DNA of 31,199 bases. Origin: JBOFSR01 sp051651645 (GTDB taxonomy: Bacteria; Spirochaetota; Spirochaetia; Treponematales; Treponemataceae). How positions within the stretch are numbered: position 1 is the first letter of the stretch; the number at the start of each line of letters is the position of its first letter. The stretch covers positions 1 to 31,199 of the forward strand of contig JBOFSR010000112.1 in the NCBI GenBank assembly GCA_051651645.1, read 5' to 3'. Positions 13,600 through 21,735 of the stretch are shown one piece after another. Made by a program: the position numbers and the translations under genes. The notes beneath the pieces were generated by a model. The model ran no database searches. It saw only the letters and a program-made list of their open reading frames with translations, and was not told the origin of the DNA.

Positions 13600-16155
13600 G
13601 TGGACGCAAAAACCCTTGATTTACTAGACTATACACGCATTCAAAGCGAAATTGCTTTTTTTTGTGTTAGTGAGCTGGGAAAGCGTCGTGTTCTTACGCG
13701 CCTGCCGTTCACTGATGCAAAAACAATTATTCAAAAAAAAGCTCTTTGTCGTGAAATTATGCAATGTTCAAATTCACGGCAGGGCTTTACCTTAAAATCC
13801 TTTCAAGATTGCACTGATATTTTTAACATTCTTCGTGTTGAGGGGGCAAGTCTTTCAATAGAAGAGATGTGTGACCTTGCCGATTTTTGCCTTGCTACAC
13901 AACACTTTGTCTCTCAAGTCTCTGTATTACAAAAAGATTTTGACATTCAACAATTACAAGCGATTGCTGAAAATATTCCTTCTAGCTCCGATGCCCTTAC
14001 TCTGATTACGGAGGTTGTGGATTTAAAAGCACGGGATATAAAAGATTTGCCTGAAATTAAGGCAATAAAAAAAAGCATTCGCTCGATTCAAAGCGACATT
14101 CAAAAAATTATAAAAAAATATACCACAGATGCATCCCTTGCTCATATTTTGCAATCTGATGTGCCAACAATTAGCGGGGATCGTCAAGTCATTGCGGTTA
14201 AGGCAAATTTTCAAGGCAGAATTAAAGGCATTGTGCATAAAGTTTCTCAAAGTGGGCAAACGCTCTACCTTGAGCCTGAACTCGTGGTGCAAAAAAATAA
14301 CGAGCTGCTACAAGAAGAAAATCGATTGCACAGCACAATCCGTCGAATTTTACGCGATTTGACCGCGTCATTATTGCCGTTTTACAACAATTTTTGTGAC
14401 GCCTATGAAATTATGGTAGACCTTGATACCGTTTTTTGTGGTGTTCGGTGGGGCATTGAGCATAATGCAACGCTCATTCTTAATCCTGCCCCCAAAGATA
14501 AAAATAAAATTATTCTTTTGCAAGCACGGCATCCACTTTTGAAATCAAAGGCAATTCCCATTGATATTAGGTTTTTTGATTCTAAAAAAGTGCTTATTAT
14601 TACAGGCCCCAATGCAGGCGGTAAAACGGTTTCCCTCAAAACGCTTGCTCTTTTTGCCGCCCTCAATCAAACGGGCATTCCGCTCCCATGCTCTGACGAA
14701 AGCGTACTTCCTTTTTTTGATGCAATTTTTGCCGACATTGGCGACGATCAATCCCTTGATAACTCTCTTTCAACATTTAGCGCTCATGTAAAGCACCTTG
14801 CAATAATTACTAGCGAGGCTACAGAAAATTCCCTCGTCTTACTTGATGAACTTGGCAGTGGCACCGATCCTCAAGAAGGTGGTGCTCTTGCAATGGCCTT
14901 GCTGGATTTCTTTTTAGAAAAAAAATCCACTGTCATGCTTACAACTCACCAAGGCTGTCTTAAAAATTATGGTTATACCCATGATGCGTGTATGAATGCC
15001 TCTGTTGATTTTGATAATTCATCTCTTTTGCCCACGTATCGCATAATTATGGGCGTACCTGGTGAAAGCCATGCCTTTGATATTGCCATGCAAAATAATT
15101 TACCACAAACTATTATTGAAAAAGCACGTTCGTACATTGTAAACGAGCAAGTTGATATTTCTACCTTGATAACAGGACTTACAAATAAATATAAGGAAAT
15201 TACTCAGCTTGAAGAATTTTTGCGTGAGCGTGAGCGAAGCCTTTTACAAAAAGATGATCGGCTTAACCAAAAGGAGCTAAAATTACAAGAGCTTGATTTG
15301 AGTTTGCATGGCTCGAGCGTCAATCAGTATAATCGCTTGTTAAATGAAAGCCGAAGCAAGCTTGAAAATCTTGTGCGTGAATTACGAGAGGGTGAAATTA
15401 CTCGAGAGAAAACGCAGAAAGTAAAGGCGTTTATAAAAGCTGAGCAAGAAATTTTTGAAAATGAAGGCATTATAATAGAAGAAAAAACGCAAAATGTCTT
15501 AGAGAAAAAAAAGCGACAGTCGCATAAGGTGCAAAAACCAAAGGGTGCAAAGCAATCAGTTGATGAGCAAAAAATTGAGCGAATGCTAAAAGAATTGCAG
15601 TATACAAAAGTTTATCACGGTGAAAAACGTCCGCAAAAAAATGATGTTTGTGATCCTATTCTTGAAGTTGGCTGCAGTGTTCTTATTAATTCATCGCAGA
15701 AAAAAGGGATTTTGCTTCAAAAAAACAAGAAAAATGCTATCGTTCAGCTTGGCTCAATAAAACTTACGGTCAATATCAATGATTTACAGGCTATTGCAAA
15801 CAAGCAAGATCATTCTTTTTCTGTTGATTTGGAAACATCTCAATCATTTTCGCAAATTATGAGCGAGAAGGAAGTTTTTGTTATACAAGATGTTACGTAT
15901 AAACTGCCTGCTTTTGAATTAAAAATTTTGGGGCTGCGATTAAATGACGCCTTACAGATTTTAGAGCAACAAATTGATTTGGCTTGCATTAAAAATTTAA
16001 AAAAATTTGCCATTGTGCATGGAAAGGGAGCGGGAATTTTACAAACAGGCGTTCAAAATTATCTTAAAAACCGCCATGAAGTTGCATCATTTTACTTTGC
16101 TCGCCCTGAAGATGGCGGTAGTGGTAAAACCTACGTTGAGTTGAGTGCTTTTTAA
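13600..16155 (+). CDS. mutS2: MutS2 family ATPase/endonuclease
   Basis: 851 residues, slightly longer than typical MutS2 (about 780). MutS2 lacks the mismatch-recognition domain of MutS; family members suppress recombination or act on collided ribosomes. Seen here: helical N-terminal core, Walker A TGPNAGGKT (~335-342), DIGDDQSLDNSLSTFSAH signature (~385-402), Walker B LLDELGSGTDPQEGG (~415-429), a long charged coiled-coil region (~500-640), a KOW-like patch (VGCSVLINSSQKKGILLQ), and a C-terminal Smr domain with HGKGAG (from ~776). The Smr LDLRG motif reads LKILG, so the acidic residue is missing. GTG start at 13600 has only GGA weakly upstream, and gyrB stops 7 nt before, so translational coupling is likely. 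The stop overlaps the end of the convergent YaiI-family gene. Confidence 0.93.
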   Translation: MDAKTLDLLDYTRIQSEIAFFCVSELGKRRVLTRLPFTDAKTIIQKKALCREIMQCSNSRQGFTLKSFQDCTDIFNILRVEGASLSIEEMCDLADFCLATQHFVSQVSVLQKDFDIQQLQAIAENIPSSSDALTLITEVVDLKARDIKDLPEIKAIKKSIRSIQSDIQKIIKKYTTDASLAHILQSDVPTISGDRQVIAVKANFQGRIKGIVHKVSQSGQTLYLEPELVVQKNNELLQEENRLHSTIRRILRDLTASLLPFYNNFCDAYEIMVDLDTVFCGVRWGIEHNATLILNPAPKDKNKIILLQARHPLLKSKAIPIDIRFFDSKKVLIITGPNAGGKTVSLKTLALFAALNQTGIPLPCSDESVLPFFDAIFADIGDDQSLDNSLSTFSAHVKHLAIITSEATENSLVLLDELGSGTDPQEGGALAMALLDFFLEKKSTVMLTTHQGCLKNYGYTHDACMNASVDFDNSSLLPTYRIIMGVPGESHAFDIAMQNNLPQTIIEKARSYIVNEQVDISTLITGLTNKYKEITQLEEFLRERERSLLQKDDRLNQKELKLQELDLSLHGSSVNQYNRLLNESRSKLENLVRELREGEITREKTQKVKAFIKAEQEIFENEGIIIEEKTQNVLEKKKRQSHKVQKPKGAKQSVDEQKIERMLKELQYTKVYHGEKRPQKNDVCDPILEVGCSVLINSSQKKGILLQKNKKNAIVQLGSIKLTVNINDLQAIANKQDHSFSVDLETSQSFSQIMSEKEVFVIQDVTYKLPAFELKILGLRLNDALQILEQQIDLACIKNLKKFAIVHGKGAGILQTGVQNYLKNRHEVASFYFARPEDGGSGKTYVELSAF

Positions 16156-16655
16156 TTTGTATTTTCTTGGACTTTTAACTCGGCGATTTTTTTTGTTAAA
16201 ACCCTATCAAAAGCGTTTGCAAATTTGTTGCATTCCTTTTTCCCCAATTGGCTTGTTTTACTAAACGCAATGCCTGACTCTACTAATTGCATATTTAAAT
16301 TTCGCATTGACAATTTTTCTTGAATATTACGCTGGTCAAAAATAGTTCCTCGGTCATTTAAGGTCACAATACCTTTTTCCACTAATAACGCAGCAAAAGG
16401 AATATCTCTTGTTATGACAATATCATTTTTGTCAGCATTGTCTACAATGTATAAATCAGCGGCATTGGCAGCGTCGTCGCATATAACCATGCTAAAAAGT
16501 TTATTTTTTTCAAAAGGGATGTTTCGATTTGCAACAAAAATACAAGGAATACTCAATCGCTTGGCAAATCGAATAATTAAATCTTTAATCGGAGTGGGGC
16601 AGGAATCTGCATCAATCCAAATAGAAAAATTTGATTTTTGAGGCATTTGACTCAT
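16152..16655 (-). CDS. YaiI/YqxD (UPF0178, DUF188) family protein
   Basis: 167 residues, with the family hallmarks IWIDADSCP (residues 12-20), IVITRDIPFAA and LNDRG. The fold is PIN-like/NYN-like, and the acidic residues suggest a nuclease or phosphatase-type metal site, but the cellular role is not established. The start ATG overlaps the zapA stop in an ATGA arrangement, so it is probably translationally coupled and is the last gene of the infC operon. Its stop codon overlaps that of mutS2 by 4 bases, tail to tail; no hairpin terminator is present between them. Confidence 0.87.
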   Translation of the reverse strand: MSQMPQKSNFSIWIDADSCPTPIKDLIIRFAKRLSIPCIFVANRNIPFEKNKLFSMVICDDAANAADLYIVDNADKNDIVITRDIPFAALLVEKGIVTLNDRGTIFDQRNIQEKLSMRNLNMQLVESGIAFSKTSQLGKKECNKFANAFDRVLTKKIAELKVQENTN

Positions 16656-16957
16656 AAAACAGAATCAATAGAATTAATCATTTTCAAAGTAAGTTTTTCT
16701 GCTTCAGCAAGTTCAACAGGTGATGAGGTACTAAAAGGAATATTGTTTTTTGTTATTATTTTTTGAATTTCATCGCTAAGCATCATGCCAGCTAAAATAG
16801 AAACACGAAGTGGATCACGAATGCCTGATGTTTTTTCTATCTCGGATACAGTTTTTTTGTAGCGGTTGTAGATTTCATCTAAATACGTTGATGTTTCTTC
16901 CGCTTGAATTGTAAAAGAGGTTCCTAAAATGTCAACTTTGAGGGTTCCTGATGCCAT
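16652..16957 (-). CDS. zapA: Cell division protein ZapA family
   Basis: 101 residues with the ZapA pattern: an N-terminal beta-hairpin (LKVDILGTSFTIQAEE), then helices with YLDEIYNRYKKTV and the conserved DPLRVSILAGMMLSDEI. ZapA binds and bundles FtsZ filaments at midcell. The gene starts 5 nt after the stop of the preceding coiled-coil gene and shares 4 bases with the next gene (ATGA). The position after infC-rpmI-rplT suggests it is made from the ribosomal-protein operon, tying Z-ring factors to growth rate (inference). Confidence 0.82.
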   Translation of the reverse strand: MASGTLKVDILGTSFTIQAEETSTYLDEIYNRYKKTVSEIEKTSGIRDPLRVSILAGMMLSDEIQKIITKNNIPFSTSSPVELAEAEKLTLKMINSIDSVL

Positions 16958-16962
16958 GAAGA

Positions 16963-17529
16963 TTAAAAAATATCAAATTGTGAATTATTAGACTCAAAGG
17001 GCTTTTTTTCAGTCGCTTCATTTTCTTGCAGAGATTCAGAGCTTAGCAAAGAAGTCGTATAATTTTCACCTGAGTTAAAATCTGACTTAGCTTCTGCATC
17101 TGAAAAATCTTCATCTTGAACTGAAAGCTCTTCAACGGTGTTACCATGAAAAATTGAATTATCTGCATGAATTGTAGTGTTTTCAACTGCTCTGTCATGC
17201 AAAGGCTGATCATGTTGTTGTTCTGTATGATGCTGTGTTTGAACAAATTCTTTGTTAATTTTTTCTGAATTCTTTAACACAGTGTTTTCTACATCGGTCA
17301 AACGATTTAAAGCACTGATTATCCCTTGCTCAATTCTATCCTTATCGTGTTCGTAAACAGAAACGGATTCTTGCAAGTCGGCAACCTTTTGAACAAGTTG
17401 TTCATTCTGAATTACTAAATCACTATTAGATGATTTTAGCAAAGAATTTTCAGCCTGTAACTCAATAATACGGCTGATTGCGGTTTCAACTTTTTTTTCA
17501 AGTAATTGAATTTGATCAAGGGAAATCAT
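16963..17529 (-). CDS. Coiled-coil protein, probable ZapB-like partner of ZapA
   Basis: 188 residues. Residues 1-90 form a strongly predicted coiled coil with leucine/isoleucine heptads (ISLDQIQLLEKKVETAISRI, then LQAENSLLKSSNSDLVIQNE), as in ZapB and other short division coiled coils. Residues ~95-188 are acidic, Ser/Glu/Asn-rich and low in complexity, probably disordered, ending in FDIF. It has no signal peptide. The ATG follows the rplT stop by 1 nt with AGGAGC (17540-17535) as ribosome site, and zapA follows 5 nt after. Assignment as a ZapB analogue rests on the coiled coil and the zapA neighbour, not on clear sequence identity; no other function is suggested. Confidence 0.6.
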   Translation of the reverse strand: MISLDQIQLLEKKVETAISRIIELQAENSLLKSSNSDLVIQNEQLVQKVADLQESVSVYEHDKDRIEQGIISALNRLTDVENTVLKNSEKINKEFVQTQHHTEQQHDQPLHDRAVENTTIHADNSIFHGNTVEELSVQDEDFSDAEAKSDFNSGENYTTSLLSSESLQENEATEKKPFESNNSQFDIF

Positions 17530-17530
17530 T

Positions 17531-17890
17531 TTATGCTCCTAAAGCTTTTTTTGAAGCCTCAACAACTGCTTGAAAAGCTATAGGGTCTTCAATTGACATA
17601 TTTGACAAAGCTTTTCTGTTGATAATAATACCAGCTTTATTAAGACCGTTTATAAAGCGTGAGTAAGTAATATTTTGTTCTCGGCAGGCAGCACTTAAAC
17701 GGCTGATCCACAAAGATCTCATATCACCTTTTTTATCTCGTCTACCTACAAACGCATGAGTTAAAGCCTTGACAACTGCATCTTTTGCAGCTTTAAAGTT
17801 AGTTCCTCGTCTGCCTCTAAAACCTTTTGCCAGTTTTAGAATTTTCTTACGACGATTTTTTCGTTTTGTTCCATCTATTGCTCGTGGCAT
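17531..17890 (-). CDS. rplT: 50S ribosomal protein L20
   Basis: 119 residues, normal length. It begins MPRAIDGTKRKNRRKKILKL and holds the basic N-terminal extension, AKGFRGRRGTNF, and the globular part FINGLNKAGIIINRKALSNM. L20 binds 23S rRNA early in 50S assembly and represses this operon in several bacteria. AAGGAG lies upstream of the ATG. The gap to rpmI is 19 nt and the next gene starts 1 nt after the stop, so it lies in the middle of a tight operon. Confidence 0.97.
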   Translation of the reverse strand: MPRAIDGTKRKNRRKKILKLAKGFRGRRGTNFKAAKDAVVKALTHAFVGRRDKKGDMRSLWISRLSAACREQNITYSRFINGLNKAGIIINRKALSNMSIEDPIAFQAVVEASKKALGA

Positions 17891-17909
17891 AAATAATTTC
17901 TCCTTCTAT

Positions 17910-18110
17910 CTAACCATACGGTAACATTTGTTTTCTTACTTTTTTTGAATCAGCTTCACTTAAAATTCCAGAAGCACGTAAATGTCTTTTACGTTTTGTT
18001 GATTTTTTTGTAAGAATGTGGCGAAGATTCATCTTCTTGTATTTAACTTTACCTGTTCCAGTTAAAGAAAACCTTTTTGCAGCACATCGCTTTGATTTCA
18101 TTTTCGGCAT
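17910..18110 (-). CDS. rpmI: 50S ribosomal protein L35
   Basis: 66 residues, typical size. MPKMKSKRCAAKRFSLTGTG is followed by KYKKMNLRHILTKKSTKRKR, the family's basic pattern. It sits between infC and rplT, the conserved bacterial gene order, 14 nt after infC. Confidence 0.97.
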   Translation of the reverse strand: MPKMKSKRCAAKRFSLTGTGKVKYKKMNLRHILTKKSTKRKRHLRASGILSEADSKKVRKQMLPYG

Positions 18111-18124
18111 AATTTTCTACCTCG

Positions 18125-18646
18125 TCATTTTTTTACTTTTGGACTTAATACCATAGACATAAAACGCCCTTCCATAGAAGGTTGTTTTTCCATTACATAT
18201 CCGTCTTCAAGTCTGTTTAATACTTCTTTAAGAACAACTAAACCAAGTTCAGTATGAGCAAGCTCACGTCCCCGAAAACGTACAGTTACCTTTACTTTGT
18301 TTCCCTCAGCAAGAAATTCTCGAATATGCTTTGATTTAAATTCAATATCGCCACCAGCTATTTTTGGTTGCATACGAATTTCTTTCAATTTTAGTATTTT
18401 TTGTTTTTTCTTAGAATCACGAAGTTTTTTTTCTAGTTCAAATCGATACTTTCCGTAATCCAAGATTTTACAAACAGGAGGACTTGCCTGTGGCGCAACT
18501 TCAACAAGGTCAAGCTCTTGTTCTGCAGCCATTCTGAGAGCCTCAACAGTTGATACAACAGATTGTTGCTCTCCCGTACTATCTATAAGCCTAACCTCGC
18601 GTACACGGATTTTTTCATTAATCCGTAAACCTTTATTATCCGCCAA
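18125..18646 (-). CDS. infC: Translation initiation factor IF-3, TTG start
   Basis: 173 residues if started at TTG 18646, giving (M)ADNKGLRINEKIRVREVRL, the usual IF3 N-terminus. IF3 binds the 30S subunit, prevents 50S joining and rejects non-standard start codons. Motifs: INEKIRVREVRLID (N-domain), VCKILDYGKYRFE, IRMQPKIAGGDIEFK, VTVRFRGRELAH and MEGRFMSMVLSPK at the end. A GTG 18 bases further upstream is in frame, but the strong ribosome site AGAGGAGG lies between that GTG and the TTG, so the GTG would put the ribosome site inside the gene. A rare start codon on infC is the classic arrangement for autoregulation by IF3. Confidence 0.93.
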   Translation of the reverse strand: MADNKGLRINEKIRVREVRLIDSTGEQQSVVSTVEALRMAAEQELDLVEVAPQASPPVCKILDYGKYRFELEKKLRDSKKKQKILKLKEIRMQPKIAGGDIEFKSKHIREFLAEGNKVKVTVRFRGRELAHTELGLVVLKEVLNRLEDGYVMEKQPSMEGRFMSMVLSPKVKK

Positions 18647-18650
18647 CGAT

Positions 18651-18658
18651 CCTCCTCT
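18651..18658 (-). promoter_or_regulatory. Ribosome binding site that fixes the infC start
   Basis: On the minus strand AGAGGAGG (18658 to 18651) is followed by ATCG and then TTG. It is close to the anti-Shine-Dalgarno complement, with a somewhat short 4-nt spacing, and supports TTG 18646 over GTG 18664. Confidence 0.75.
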
Positions 18659-18699
18659 TTGCACAGCATTTCTGTACTATTTTAAAAAGCATATCGGTG

Positions 18700-18728
18700 A
18701 TTATAACAAAATATTTTTTTTGTGTCTA
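18700..18728 (-). promoter_or_regulatory. Promoter of the infC-rpmI-rplT-zap operon
   Basis: Minus strand: TAGACA (18728-18723), 17-base spacer, perfect TATAAT (18705-18700). The predicted transcript starts near 18693, leaving a leader of about 47 nt. This is too short for the long L20-binding leader known from Bacillus, so any control is more likely via the TTG start or a short leader element. Confidence 0.7.
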
Positions 18729-18863
18729 GATCTTTAGCTAAAATTTATAAAAGCCACTTCAAACAAATCCTAATTTTCCCTTTATCAAAGGAAGAAATTA
18801 ATCAAAAAAATTGACAGAGCTCTAAACTTCCATTTCACACAGTTTTTTAATATAAAATTTTTC

Positions 18864-18891
18864 TTGACTTTTACGTATTCGCCTTTATACT
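18864..18891 (+). promoter_or_regulatory. Promoter of the adenine deaminase gene
   Basis: TTGACT (18864-18869), 16-base spacer, TATACT (18886-18891). The predicted start is near 18898, giving about 20 nt of leader with AAGGCAGG before the ATG at 18918. The promoter overlaps the longer in-frame ORF that begins with TTG at 18864, which excludes that upstream start. Confidence 0.65.
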
Positions 18892-18917
18892 TATTTGAAG
18901 CAAGGCAGGGTAAAATA

Positions 18918-20639
18918 ATGAATACAAAGCGACTTTCAAAGATAATTAAGGTCTCAAAGGGCGAGTTTTTAGCTGATTTAGTTATTCGCAATTGTAAAGT
19001 TGTTGATCCTATTTCGCAAACAATTAGCGATGGTGATATTGCGATTTTTGATGGATATATCGTTGGGGTGGGGGATTATCGTGGTAAAAAAGAGATTGAT
19101 GCCAAGGGGGCGTTTGCCACAAGCGGCTTGATTGATGCCCATGTTCATATTGAGTCATCTCTTTGTACGCCAGAGGGTTTTGCTCAGCTCGTTATTCCTT
19201 TTGGAACGACAAGTGTTATTGCTGATCCGCATGAAATTACAAACGTTAAGGGTGTTGACGGCGTTCATTTTATGATAAATTCTGCTCGAAAAACTCCACT
19301 CAAAGCGTATTTTATGGTGCCAAGTTGTGTGCCTGCAACTAATTTTGAGGACGCGGGAGCGATTTTGGATGCTCGGGTTGTTGAGGAGCTAATTAGCGAA
19401 AAACAGATTTTGGGGCTTGGCGAAATGATGAATGTCCCTGGTGTTTTGCATACTGACGAGGATGTGATTGAAAAAATTTCTCTTGCCATTAATCAACATA
19501 AGCCTATTGATGGGCATGCTCCCAGCGTGAAGGGTAAGGATTTAAATGCTTATCGGGTGAGTGGAATTACTACTGACCACGAGTGCGTTAACGCTGATCA
19601 GGTGCGATCTCGTTTAAAGCGTGGCATGTACGTGCTGCTTCGGCAAGGCTCGGCAGCTCAAAATTTAAAAGATTTGCTTTTGGGGGTTACCGAGGCAAAT
19701 TCACGGCGTTGTGCTATGTGCACTGATGACAAACACACAGGCGATATTTTGCAAAATGGGCATATCAACCATAATTTGCGACTCGCTGTTGCTCAAGGCT
19801 TTAATGTTTTTTGTGCCATCGCTATGGCAACAATTAATGCGGCTGAATGTTATCAGCTCAAAAACACAGGGCTTATTGCTCCTGGCTTCCATGCGGACAT
19901 TGTGCTTTTTGAGGACTTAAAAGATTTTAAGGTCAAAAAAGTTTTTATTGATGGTGAAATTGTTGCAAAAGACGGCAAAACTCTTTTTTATGCTCCAAAT
20001 CGCGTTGATACGGCACTTACGCAGTCTGTCAATATTGCTCCCATAGAATTACGTGATTTACAAATACCGATAAAAAATAATACGGCAAAAATCATTCAGC
20101 TTACCTCCCATGATTTAATTACAAACGCTGTAGAGCGTCCAGTGAAAGTAAAGGATGGCTTTTTCGATGCAAATCAAAATCAAGGCATTCAAAAACTCTT
20201 TGTAATAGAGAGACATAAGGTGACGGGAAAAATTGGTAAGGGCTTGATTGAAAATTACGGCTTGCGTGGTGGGGCGATTGCTACAACGATTGCTCATGAT
20301 TCTCACAATCTGATTGTTGCGGGCGATAATGATGCCGATATTTTGCTTGCAATTTCTGAGCTTGAAAAGGTTGGTGGCGGCATAACGCTTGTTCAGAACG
20401 GCGTTGTGCTTGAAACGCTCAGCCTTGAAATTGGCGGCCTTATGTCAGCCGTGCCCGCACCAGAAATCAGTGCAAAAATTGATAGAATGCTCCATCTTGC
20501 CTATGAAAAACTCTGCGTCAACCGCGAGATTGAACCTTTTATGACTCTCTCCTTTTTGAGCTTGCCTGTTATCCCTCACATAAAACTCACTCCGCGTGGT
20601 CTTTTTGATGTTGATACATTTGAATTTACCGATGTATAA
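18918..20639 (+). CDS. ade: Adenine deaminase
   Basis: 573 residues from ATG 18918, matching the usual ~575-residue AdeC/Ade length. It converts adenine to hypoxanthine and ammonia in purine salvage. It is an amidohydrolase with metal ligands DAHVHIESS (H75, H77), GTTSVIADPHEI, GLGEMMNVPGVL, KPIDGHAPSVKG, the TTDHEC motif and CTDDKHTGDILQNGHIN. The C-terminal domain has GLIENYGLRGGAIATTIAHD and GGGITLVQNG. The frame stays open to TTG 18864, but that stretch holds the promoter, and AAGGCAGG lies just before ATG 18918. No terminator is obvious after the stop, and the next gene has its own probable promoter. Confidence 0.95.
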   Translation: MNTKRLSKIIKVSKGEFLADLVIRNCKVVDPISQTISDGDIAIFDGYIVGVGDYRGKKEIDAKGAFATSGLIDAHVHIESSLCTPEGFAQLVIPFGTTSVIADPHEITNVKGVDGVHFMINSARKTPLKAYFMVPSCVPATNFEDAGAILDARVVEELISEKQILGLGEMMNVPGVLHTDEDVIEKISLAINQHKPIDGHAPSVKGKDLNAYRVSGITTDHECVNADQVRSRLKRGMYVLLRQGSAAQNLKDLLLGVTEANSRRCAMCTDDKHTGDILQNGHINHNLRLAVAQGFNVFCAIAMATINAAECYQLKNTGLIAPGFHADIVLFEDLKDFKVKKVFIDGEIVAKDGKTLFYAPNRVDTALTQSVNIAPIELRDLQIPIKNNTAKIIQLTSHDLITNAVERPVKVKDGFFDANQNQGIQKLFVIERHKVTGKIGKGLIENYGLRGGAIATTIAHDSHNLIVAGDNDADILLAISELEKVGGGITLVQNGVVLETLSLEIGGLMSAVPAPEISAKIDRMLHLAYEKLCVNREIEPFMTLSFLSLPVIPHIKLTPRGLFDVDTFEFTDV

Positions 20640-20758
20640 TCCTAAAAATCAAGCAATTGAGTACCGTCGGTTTTTGTGTAGTTTTATACTTTCTTCCTTT
20701 ATAATAGAAGAAAATCTGTCTTCATATTAGTCGCTCGAATTTTGCCTGAGCTTTCTTC

Positions 20759-20787
20759 TTGTTTTCTTTGAAAATTTATATTACAAT
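20759..20787 (+). promoter_or_regulatory. Possible promoter of the radical SAM activase gene
   Basis: TTGTTT (20759-20764), 17-base spacer, TACAAT (20782-20787). The predicted start is near 20794, about 25 nt before the TTG start codon. In the same gap a short inverted repeat TTTCTTC/GAAGAAA (20690-20696, 20707-20713) has no T-run, so it is not a clear terminator. Confidence 0.45.
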
Positions 20788-20818
20788 TGTTTACGATTCA
20801 TTTGGGTGTTGGTAAAAA

Positions 20819-21544
20819 TTGAAAAATTATATTTTGCCTGCAAGTGTTCAGCTTGGAGCAATAGTTAAAACTAGTCTTTCCGATTTTCCTCATTGCGTGA
20901 GTGCGGTGCTTTTTTTTCATGGCTGTAATTTACGCTGCCCTTATTGCTACAATAGAGATTTGGTGATTGGCTCAGTTGATGATTATGAATCAATTAGTAT
21001 GGATTTTTTTATGGATTTTTTAGAACGCCGCAAAAATGTTTTGACGGGCATTGTTTTTTCTGGGGGAGAGCCGCTTTTAAATCCTCACTTAAGTGATTTG
21101 ATAATCTTTGCAAAATCTTTAGGTTACAAAATAAAGCTGGATACAAACGGCACTCTACCAGATCGATTAGAAAAAATCATGTCCAATCCGCTTACTCAGC
21201 CTGATTATATTTCTCTTGACATTAAAACATCGCTGAGCTCTTATTCCTCTTGCACAACAGAGAATGTTACGTCAAATCTTTTATCATCAATTAGAATCCT
21301 AAAAAAAATGCCCACACACAGGTATGAATTTAGAACAGTTTTAGTGCCAACCCTGATTGATAAGGCGGCAATTCAAAAGCTGGCACCTTTTTTGCCATCG
21401 GATGCTCAGTGGTATTTTTCTCCTTTTTTGAATAAAAACTGTCTTGATAAATCCTTTGAACAGCTCTCGCTCTATTCTATAGAAGAAATCAATGATATTG
21501 TTCATTTTGCTCAAAAGCTTCTTCCCAATGCCAAACTTCGATGA
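20819..21544 (+). CDS. nrdG: Anaerobic ribonucleotide reductase activating protein (NrdG-type radical SAM)
   Basis: 241 residues. The radical SAM cluster motif CNLRCPYC (CxxxCxxC) lies near residues 35-42, after VQLGAIVKTSLSDFPHCVSA, which matches the G-x-x-K-T-S-x-x-D-x-P start of the NrdG2 subfamily. IVFSGGEPLLNP binds SAM; KLDTNGTLP follows. Such enzymes make the glycyl radical on class III ribonucleotide reductase, but related activases serve other glycyl-radical enzymes and no nrdD is in the window, so the partner is unproven. An in-frame stop at 20813 leaves TTG 20819 as the first possible start; the ribosome site is weak. The C-terminal half is shorter and more variable, as usual in this group. 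Confidence 0.8.
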   Translation: MKNYILPASVQLGAIVKTSLSDFPHCVSAVLFFHGCNLRCPYCYNRDLVIGSVDDYESISMDFFMDFLERRKNVLTGIVFSGGEPLLNPHLSDLIIFAKSLGYKIKLDTNGTLPDRLEKIMSNPLTQPDYISLDIKTSLSSYSSCTTENVTSNLLSSIRILKKMPTHRYEFRTVLVPTLIDKAAIQKLAPFLPSDAQWYFSPFLNKNCLDKSFEQLSLYSIEEINDIVHFAQKLLPNAKLR

Positions 21545-21735
21545 TTTTCAAGCATTTTCTCAAATTCTCATAAGTTTTCAATCTGTTTCTAAGTTTTTCG
21601 CTTTTTTTATTAGTTTTTGTAATCTATTTTATAAGACTTTCTAAAATCTCTCTAAGTTTGCCTTAATGCTCAAGGTTTTTTTATTGTATATATTTAGGTC
21701 ATAAGTAACTATAAATGAACTATTGGGAGGTTCAC
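21545..21735. other. AT-rich gap before the small repeat-protein genes
   Basis: No gene is seen here. The stretch has three short look-alike elements around TAAGTTT (near 21571, 21589 and 21652) and a T-run, but no convincing -35/-10 pair; TATATT and TATAAA boxes near 21689 and 21710 lack a good -35. The promoter of the following genes must lie here or upstream but cannot be named. Confidence 0.4.

Noticed and set aside
18811..18816. TTGACA as a second promoter for adenine deaminase
   Set aside because: No -10 box lies 16-18 bases downstream; the TTGACT at 18864 fits much better.
18665..18917. Search for a long L20-type autoregulatory leader before infC
   Set aside because: The promoter lies too close, leaving about 47 nt of leader, and no pseudoknot-like pairing was seen.
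20690..20713. TTTCTTC/GAAGAAA inverted repeat after adenine deaminase as terminator
   Set aside because: The 7-bp AT-rich stem has a 10-nt loop and no T-run.
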